A stretch of 5,338 nt of DNA, from positions 1-5,338 of the forward strand of contig JAGBXG010000036.1 of the NCBI GenBank assembly GCA_017629415.1. Direction: 5' to 3'. Shown in pieces: positions 1-3,425 of this stretch. Within the stretch, counting starts at the first letter, position 1. Each line of letters starts with the position of its first letter. Below the pieces are notes generated by a model, which saw nothing but the letters and a program-made list of their open reading frames with translations, was not told the DNA's origin and did not search any database. This stretch comes from Pseudomonadota bacterium. Its GTDB lineage: Bacteria > Myxococcota > Bradymonadia > UBA4248. The position numbers and the translations under genes were made by a program.

Positions 1-94
1 GCGCGGCGGAGCCGGAAATGCAGGCGGCGCACAAATGGCGCGCGGCGGAGCCGGAAATGCAGGCGGCGCACAAATGGCGCGCGGCGGAGCCGGA
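1..94 (+). repeat. 39-bp in-frame tandem repeat (13 residues), cut by window edge
   Basis: A 39-bp unit starts at 35 and again at 74; bases 1-34 are the end of a further unit. Units are identical base for base until the third diverges at about 95. Each encodes MARGGAGNAGGAQ. Copy number is unknown because the array continues beyond the left edge. Confidence 0.93.
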
Positions 95-661
95 CAAGTA
101 TCAGCAAATCAACAGGGATCGGCAAAAATGGGCAAAGGCAAAAGGAATAGACGCCAGCAGGCATTGGCCATGTCATGTATGAATTGTGGTTCAGGACTTC
201 AACCCGATTGGGATATGTGCCCATTCTGCGGCACTCCCGTTGGACAAGTCGGCGGCGGACCATCCGCCCCCATGCCCATGGTCAACGGCGCACCAGTACC
301 ACAAGAATCCGGCGAAAAAACAGTCGCCCTCAACCTCGATGCCCTCAACCTCGAACAACCCAAAACCGTCGTCGGCTGGATCGTCGCGCAAAACGGTAAC
401 CATCGCGGCGAAGACTTCAGAATCTATGATGGCAAAAATATCCTCGGCACCGCCGCCGACTGCGATATCGTCATCACAGACCCTTACCTCTCCGCAAAAC
501 ATTGCACCATCCGACACGAAAACGGTAACTTCCAAGTCACCGACCTCGACTCGATGAACGGCACTTTCGTCAACCAAAAACGTTGCACAAAATCTGACCT
601 CATCGACAACGATACCATCCGACTCGGAAGAACTGAATTCAAATTCAAATCTCTCTTCTAA
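2..661 (+). CDS. Zinc-ribbon and FHA-domain protein, 5' partial
   Basis: Probable phospho-threonine-binding signalling or scaffold protein of the cytoplasm. The frame is open to the left edge, so the N-terminus is missing; the ATG at 35 is a repeat-internal Met, not a convincing start, and has no ribosome binding site. Counting from that Met, residues 1-20 are tandem 13-residue repeats (MARGGAGNAGGAQ), then a basic stretch (30-42), a zinc ribbon with C48-x2-C51 and C62-x2-C65 (CPFCG), a Pro/Gly linker (70-93), and an FHA domain from about 111 to the C-terminus at 208. FHA hallmarks are G138, S153, H156 and the DSMNGTFVN strand (172-180). The usual Gly-Arg pair is Gly-Thr (G138-T139) here, so phosphopeptide affinity may differ from classical FHA domains. 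Zinc ribbon plus FHA architectures are known in bacteria; partners are not visible here. The domain calls are secure; the cellular role is not. Confidence 0.88.
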   Translation, partial: RGGAGNAGGAQMARGGAGNAGGAQMARGGAGQVSANQQGSAKMGKGKRNRRQQALAMSCMNCGSGLQPDWDMCPFCGTPVGQVGGGPSAPMPMVNGAPVPQESGEKTVALNLDALNLEQPKTVVGWIVAQNGNHRGEDFRIYDGKNILGTAADCDIVITDPYLSAKHCTIRHENGNFQVTDLDSMNGTFVNQKRCTKSDLIDNDTIRLGRTEFKFKSLF

Positions 662-715
662 TCTTTTCTATATTCACCCACGCCCCGTCTCAAACGACGA
701 ATAAACTTTTATAGC

Positions 716-744
716 TTGCACTTTTTAGTGCCTCAATGTAAAAT
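716..744 (+). promoter_or_regulatory. Candidate sigma-70-type promoter of the lipoprotein gene
   Basis: TTGCAC (716-721) and TAAAAT (739-744) are separated by 17 bases. The -10 matches consensus at 5 of 6 positions, the -35 at only 3. Transcription would begin near 751, about 63 bases before the ATG at 814. A short inverted repeat, GCACT/AGTGC (718-722/727-731), overlaps the -35 side of the spacer. The promoter call rests on pattern only. Confidence 0.42.
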
Positions 745-760
745 TTAGACCGTTATTTTA

Positions 761-777
761 TGCGTTTTTTCAACGCA
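761..777 (+). other. Leader hairpin upstream of the lipoprotein gene
   Basis: TGCGTT (761-766) and AACGCA (772-777) form a perfect 6-bp stem with loop TTTTC. It lies between the candidate promoter and the ribosome binding site. No T-run follows, so it is unlikely to be a terminator of the FHA gene; it may stabilise the mRNA 5' end. Confidence 0.4.
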
Positions 778-801
778 ATATAGTTGCCTCAGTCAACGCT
801 T

Positions 802-805
802 GGAG
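802..805 (+). promoter_or_regulatory. Ribosome binding site that fixes the lipoprotein start
   Basis: GGAG sits 8 bases before the ATG at 814. This favours 814 over an in-frame TTG at 784, which would also put ten extra residues ahead of the signal peptide. Confidence 0.72.
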
Positions 806-813
806 TATTGAGA

Positions 814-1470
814 ATGTCAAAAATCAACCTGATTCGTAATATCGGTATCCTCCTCGTCTCGGCCGCTTGCTTCGTCGCTTGCACCCCCGAAGAATATGCA
901 CCCTGCTCCATCCCGAATACCACAAGCCATAAAGCCGCTTGTGCCCCCATGGGTGACTCTAGAACAGCAACATGTGTTGCCGATTATGTTTTTGATTGCG
1001 ACAGCCTCATGTGCGGCATCTATAATAGTAGCGCACCATTTTGTACACAACGCTGCATTCCTACAAAAGCAGAATGTGAAGCCAACGCTACCGATAAAGC
1101 CAAATGTACAAATGAAGGCTCCAATGGCGTCAGCTATCTTAAATGCCCTGAAGGTAAAGAATGTGTAAACGTTTGCCCCGATGGCGCCGCTTGCGTTGAA
1201 TGGACACCCGGTACCGGCGGTTTCTTCTGCCTCCCCAATGACAAACGAGGACTCGGAAACTACACTCCTACAACACCTCCCGCCAATGATAACGACGACA
1301 ACAACTCCGGAAACGAAGGTGACGATAACACCGGAAGCGAAGGTGGCGACAACACCGGAAGCGAAGGCGGCGACAACACCGGAAGCGAAGGTGGCGACAA
1401 CACCGGAGACAATCCCGGTAGTGATGCTGGCGATGAAACAACGCCTGATGATAGCAGCAGCGATGCTTAA
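814..1470 (+). CDS. Cysteine-rich secreted lipoprotein with acidic repeat tail
   Basis: 218 residues. Residues 1-22 form a lipoprotein-type signal: basic MSKINLIRN, a hydrophobic core (GILLVSAACFVA) and C23, the likely lipidated cysteine. The lipobox FVAC is non-canonical at -3 (Phe for Leu), and C19 (SAAC) is a possible alternative. T24 after the cysteine lacks the inner-membrane-retention Asp, so outer membrane display is likely. The mature part has 14 cysteines between residues 31 and 139, an even number suited to disulfides, ending in a GTGGFFCLP motif. From about 148 to the end it is low complexity (Asp, Glu, Asn, Gly, Ser, Thr) with 8-residue repeats of the type GSEGGDNT and no cysteine. 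I do not recognise a named family; Myxococcota-type genomes have many such Cys-rich lipoproteins. The gene appears monocistronic, with its own promoter candidate and terminator. Surface adhesin or structural role is only a guess. Confidence 0.85.
   Translation: MSKINLIRNIGILLVSAACFVACTPEEYAPCSIPNTTSHKAACAPMGDSRTATCVADYVFDCDSLMCGIYNSSAPFCTQRCIPTKAECEANATDKAKCTNEGSNGVSYLKCPEGKECVNVCPDGAACVEWTPGTGGFFCLPNDKRGLGNYTPTTPPANDNDDNNSGNEGDDNTGSEGGDNTGSEGGDNTGSEGGDNTGDNPGSDAGDETTPDDSSSDA
1309..1404 (+). repeat. 24-bp in-frame tandem repeat (8 residues, four units)
   Basis: Units begin at 1309, 1333, 1357 and 1381. The last three differ from one another by a single synonymous base; the first is degenerate and a fragment follows after 1404. 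Each encodes G(S/N)EG(G/D)DNT, building the acidic tail of the lipoprotein. Confidence 0.93.
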
Positions 1471-1489
1471 TCGTTACAAGTTAAACTCG

Positions 1490-1519
1490 AAAAAGGCAGG
1501 ATAATATCCTGCCTTTTTT
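1490..1519 (+). terminator. Factor-independent terminator of the lipoprotein gene
   Basis: GGCAGGA (1495-1501) pairs with TCCTGCC (1507-1513) around loop TAATA, followed by six T (1514-1519). The preceding A-run (1490-1494) pairs with the T-run, so the hairpin could also act on the opposite strand. It starts 20 bases after the stop codon. Confidence 0.93.
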
Positions 1520-1783
1520 ATTGCTCTTTTAAACATCCGCGTACCAATTAAATCACAATTCTTCCCCTATTCCGCCCTAAATTGTTCATCACCAATATCT
1601 ATTCAAAAAAAAGGCTCATGGGCTGGGCAAAGTCACAAAAAACTTACAAAGTGATATGCAACAGGAAAACGGAATGGGATAAAGAGTTCCATTTCGCCCC
1701 AAAAGTCACTTCAGTATCCGGCTAACCCATGAAAAACGTAAGTCCCCATTGTGAGATCCATGGGGCTAGAAAAAACTTTGCAC
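1520..1783. other. Long convergent intergenic gap with nested inverted repeats
   Basis: This stretch between the two convergent terminators holds no long gene. It does hold nested complementary segments: CATGGG/CCCATG (1617-1622/1726-1731), AAGTGA/TCACTT (1649-1654/1706-1711), and a 10-bp stem with two G-U pairs at 1670-1679/1687-1696 (loop TAAAGAG). A separate hairpin, CCCCAT/ATGGGG, lies at 1744-1749/1760-1765. An open frame of 35 codons (1618-1725) overlaps the nested set. Eight A at 1605-1612 would be a T-run on the - strand. It may encode a small RNA or a small protein, or be decayed sequence. I match no known RNA family. Confidence 0.4.
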
Positions 1784-1813
1784 AAAAAAAGGCCGGCATT
1801 GAAAATGCCGACC
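1784..1813 (-). terminator. Factor-independent terminator of hpf
   Basis: Read on the - strand, GGTCGGCATT (1813-1804) pairs with AATGCCGGCC (1800-1791) over a three-base loop, 10 bp with one G-U pair, followed by seven T (1790-1784). It lies 33 bases after the hpf stop codon. Confidence 0.93.
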
Positions 1814-1846
1814 AGGCCAAATCAAATTTGACAAAGAAATTTATGA

Positions 1847-2458
1847 TTATTTGTCGAGTGCGATCAAACCGCAGGTGCCATCTTCGAGTTTGTAAAGAAC
1901 ATTAGTAGCCTTGGTGTCGGCGTTAATGAAAACAACGACGGGAAGATCTTCGAGGCTCAGTTTCATAGCGGCATCATCGACGCTCATTTCGACGACGGCC
2001 ATGGATTCATGCTTGATGACCTTGACGGTTTCAACAGCGTCTGCCGCAACTTCAACAGTCTCAGCAGCAACTTCAACGGCCTCAGCAGCAACTTCATCCG
2101 CTTCTTCCACTTCGGGAAGGGCAACAACGGCAACATCGATCATGCGAGCTGCGTCAACATGAACTTGTTTGTGGGCGCGGAGTTTGCCTTTATAACGGTG
2201 AATCTGACGCTCGAGTTTGTCGAGAGCAAGGTCGATGGATTTGTACATGTCATCGCTGTTCTCTTCACATTTGATCGAAATCCCTTTGTAAGAAAGGTGA
2301 AGTTTCGCAATGTGACGGAATTTCTCAACCGCGAGTGTAATTTGGGCATCAAAATCGTCGCGGATGTGTTTGCGAATCACACGACGGATCTTTTCGTCAG
2401 CGTAATCTCTGAGGGGATCAGAGGGGTCCATATGGCGGAAGCTGATATCGATCTGCAT
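1847..2458 (-). CDS. hpf: Ribosome hibernation promoting factor, long form
   Basis: 203 residues. Long HPF binds the 30S decoding region of idle ribosomes and dimerises through its C-terminal domain to join 70S particles into inactive 100S dimers in stationary phase or starvation. The N-terminal domain (about 1-98) begins MQIDISFRHMDPSDPL and includes VEKFRHIAKLHL and the DMYKSIDLALDKLERQI helix, all typical. The C-terminal dimerisation domain (about 150-203) has MSVDDAAMKLSLEDL, VVFINADT and DGTCGLIALD. The linker (about 99-146) is longer than usual and carries Ala/Glu/Val seven-residue repeats (AAEAVEV, AAETVEV, AADAVET), which is odd for this normally unstructured, variable segment. The start is ATG 2458, with AAGGAG 6 bases upstream and an N-terminus matching the family; the frame is open 36 codons further upstream but that part is not homologous. 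It has its own terminator and a leader with three hairpins. Confidence 0.96.
   Translation of the reverse strand: MQIDISFRHMDPSDPLRDYADEKIRRVIRKHIRDDFDAQITLAVEKFRHIAKLHLSYKGISIKCEENSDDMYKSIDLALDKLERQIHRYKGKLRAHKQVHVDAARMIDVAVVALPEVEEADEVAAEAVEVAAETVEVAADAVETVKVIKHESMAVVEMSVDDAAMKLSLEDLPVVVFINADTKATNVLYKLEDGTCGLIALDK
2037..2099 (-). repeat. 21-bp in-frame tandem repeat in the HPF linker
   Basis: Three 21-bp units (2037-2057, 2058-2078, 2079-2099) encode seven-residue Ala/Glu/Val blocks of the type E(A/T)VEVAA. The two right-hand units are nearly identical at DNA level; the third is more diverged. It lies between the ribosome-binding and dimerisation domains. Confidence 0.82.
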
Positions 2459-2464
2459 CGTAAA

Positions 2465-2470
2465 CTCCTT
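2465..2470 (-). promoter_or_regulatory. Ribosome binding site that fixes the hpf start
   Basis: AAGGAG on the - strand, 6 bases before ATG 2458. It decides against the upstream in-frame ATG at 2566, which has no comparable site. Confidence 0.88.
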
Positions 2471-2483
2471 TATCTTTGGCTCG

Positions 2484-2563
2484 TCCCAATATCTGGGAAG
2501 GTGAATTACTGCGGAAAACTCCGCAAAGATTATCTTTTGAATCACACGCATTTTCATACGTGT
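2484..2563 (-). other. hpf 5' leader with three consecutive hairpins
   Basis: In transcript order on the - strand: ACACGTAT-GAAA-ATGCGTGT (2563-2544), 8 bp with one G-U pair and a GNRA tetraloop; TGCGGA-GTTT-TCCGCA (2525-2510), 6 bp; and TCCCA-GATAT-TGGGA (2498-2484), 5 bp. All fall between the candidate -10 and the ribosome binding site. None is followed by a T-run. They may set mRNA stability or translation of hpf. No known riboswitch consensus was recognised. Confidence 0.5.
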
Positions 2564-2578
2564 CACTCAAGTCCCTTC

Positions 2579-2584
2579 ATTATA
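2579..2584 (-). promoter_or_regulatory. Candidate -10 element of the hpf promoter
   Basis: A perfect TATAAT on the - strand, about 120 bases before the hpf start. No good -35 hexamer lies 16-18 bases upstream (the 17-base position reads TATTCA; TTGGTA sits at an over-long 21 bases), so an activator or another sigma factor may be needed. A leader of about 113 bases would result. Confidence 0.42.
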
Positions 2585-2718
2585 TTACAAGCCCATATTT
2601 TTGAATACCAAAAACAAGGCTACAGACTTGCGGATACTTTACGCATCAACAAGGGGCTATTTTTACATAAGGCTATGGATTGAATGCATCATGACATTGA
2701 AAAAAAGCTGAATCATGC

Positions 2719-2811
2719 CGGTTTGGGGCGTTGCGGCCAAAGCCCGCATCGGGGGTAGGCGCGTATTTGCAAAGCAAATAGCGCCGTAGGGGGCTTGGCC
2801 CCCTCAAACTG
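2719..2811. repeat. Cloverleaf-like GC-rich palindromic element
   Basis: CGGTTTG (2719-2725) can pair with CAAACTG (2805-2811), one G-U pair, closing three hairpins: TGCGG/CCGCA (2732-2736/2744-2748); a 12-bp stem made of GGCGC/GCGCC (2758-2762/2781-2785) and TATTTGC/GCAAATA (2764-2770/2774-2780) with bulged G2763 and loop AAA; and GGGGGC-TTG-GCCCCC (2789-2803). A second GGGGG at 2751-2755 could compete for the C-run. It starts 36 bases past the superoxide reductase stop. The form suggests a dispersed intergenic palindromic repeat, but only one copy is in this window. Confidence 0.55.
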
Positions 2812-2847
2812 AAAAAAATTCAGACATTGTTTCAGTTCATAACTCCA

Positions 2848-3240
2848 TTACATAACGTGTTTCCAAAGTCCATGGAGATTGCAATATTCATAAACGGCAA
2901 TGACTTTTTCATCATTGGGAATGATGAATGTTGCTTTGGGCGCATCATTCGGATTCAAAGCTCTGCGATGACCACCCTTATCGGTCTCAACAAAAATCCA
3001 TTGAATATAATGCTCAGGCGTCATGGGGTGTTCAATACTGCCAACACTCACATCAAGACGAAGACCGGCATCCGTTTTTTCACTGGCAACTGCAGGCACA
3101 TGTTTTTCCTGGCTGGCATCCACTTCACCAGCTTTCAGCTCTTTCATCGCTTCGCCGCAACATACGGGATTCACACCTGAATCCTGAACCATGCCCACGA
3201 GGTTTTTACAATGTTTACAATAATAAAACTTAGCTGCCAT
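2848..3240 (-). CDS. dfx: Superoxide reductase, two-iron type (desulfoferrodoxin)
   Basis: 130 residues, the normal length. It reduces superoxide to hydrogen peroxide without making oxygen, in the cytoplasm, using electrons usually delivered by rubredoxin; typical of anaerobes and microaerophiles. The N-terminal desulforedoxin domain (about 1-36) binds an Fe(Cys)4 centre through C8-x2-C11 and the adjacent pair C27-C28. The C-terminal catalytic domain has the EKHVP loop (E45, K46 and ligand H47), H71 and H77 (EHPMTPEHYIQW), and C120 with H123 (YEYCNLHGLW), completing the four-His one-Cys iron site. All catalytic and ligand residues are present, so the enzyme should be active. The ATG at 3240 has AGGAG 7 bases upstream. 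The gene lies 185 bases downstream of the coiled-coil gene on the same strand; no rubredoxin or peroxidase gene is adjacent here. Confidence 0.97.
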   Translation of the reverse strand: MAAKFYYCKHCKNLVGMVQDSGVNPVCCGEAMKELKAGEVDASQEKHVPAVASEKTDAGLRLDVSVGSIEHPMTPEHYIQWIFVETDKGGHRRALNPNDAPKATFIIPNDEKVIAVYEYCNLHGLWKHVM

Positions 3241-3247
3241 TTTATTT

Positions 3248-3252
3248 CTCCT
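3248..3252 (-). promoter_or_regulatory. Ribosome binding site of the superoxide reductase gene
   Basis: AGGAG on the - strand, 7 bases before ATG 3240. This supports the chosen start, which also matches the family N-terminus. Confidence 0.88.
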
Positions 3253-3259
3253 ATCAATA

Positions 3260-3275
3260 GAGCGACTATTCGCTC
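3260..3275 (-). promoter_or_regulatory. Perfect inverted repeat in the superoxide reductase upstream region
   Basis: GAGCGA and TCGCTC flank the four bases ATAG (- strand), 7 bases upstream of the AGGAG. It could be an operator or a leader hairpin close to the ribosome binding site. A perfect TTGACA lies upstream at 3297-3302, but no -10-like hexamer is at the right distance (the 17-base position reads CCTTGA), so I cannot place the promoter. Confidence 0.4.
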
Positions 3276-3425
3276 AAGGACACAACAGATATATCGTGTC
3301 AATCATTCCTTAGGGATATGAATAAACACCGTCTGAAACTGTAAAGTCTAAATTTGAGATTTATCAACCTTTTACCGTTGTGAAGAAGCTAGAAAACCGC
3401 CACACAACTCACGAACATCCACAAC

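Noticed and set aside
175..577. Other-frame open stretches across the FHA gene on both strands
   Set aside because: They overlap a clear FHA and zinc-ribbon protein, resemble no family, and have no start signals.
784..813. Upstream TTG start for the lipoprotein
   Set aside because: It would place ten extra residues ahead of an otherwise standard signal peptide and lacks a ribosome binding site, while ATG 814 has GGAG at good spacing.
1617..1765. 6S RNA, c-di-GMP riboswitch, cobalamin riboswitch or RNase P RNA
   Set aside because: The long nested hairpin recalls 6S RNA, but I could not match the conserved core motifs of any of these families on either strand.
2009..2683. A 224-codon + strand frame opposite hpf
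   Set aside because: It is antisense to a strongly conserved HPF, with no ribosome binding site and a product unlike any known protein.
2719..2811. tRNA gene suggested by the cloverleaf-like fold
   Set aside because: There is no T-loop GTTCGA-type sequence, no recognisable anticodon arm and no CCA-side acceptor; arm sizes do not fit a tRNA.
2827..3180. A 117-codon + strand frame opposite the superoxide reductase gene
   Set aside because: The - strand frame has every iron ligand of desulfoferrodoxin; the + frame is a shadow.
3377..3408. GTTGTG/CACAAC as a terminator after the coiled-coil gene
   Set aside because: The stem is only 6 bp around a 20-base loop and no T-run follows on the - strand.
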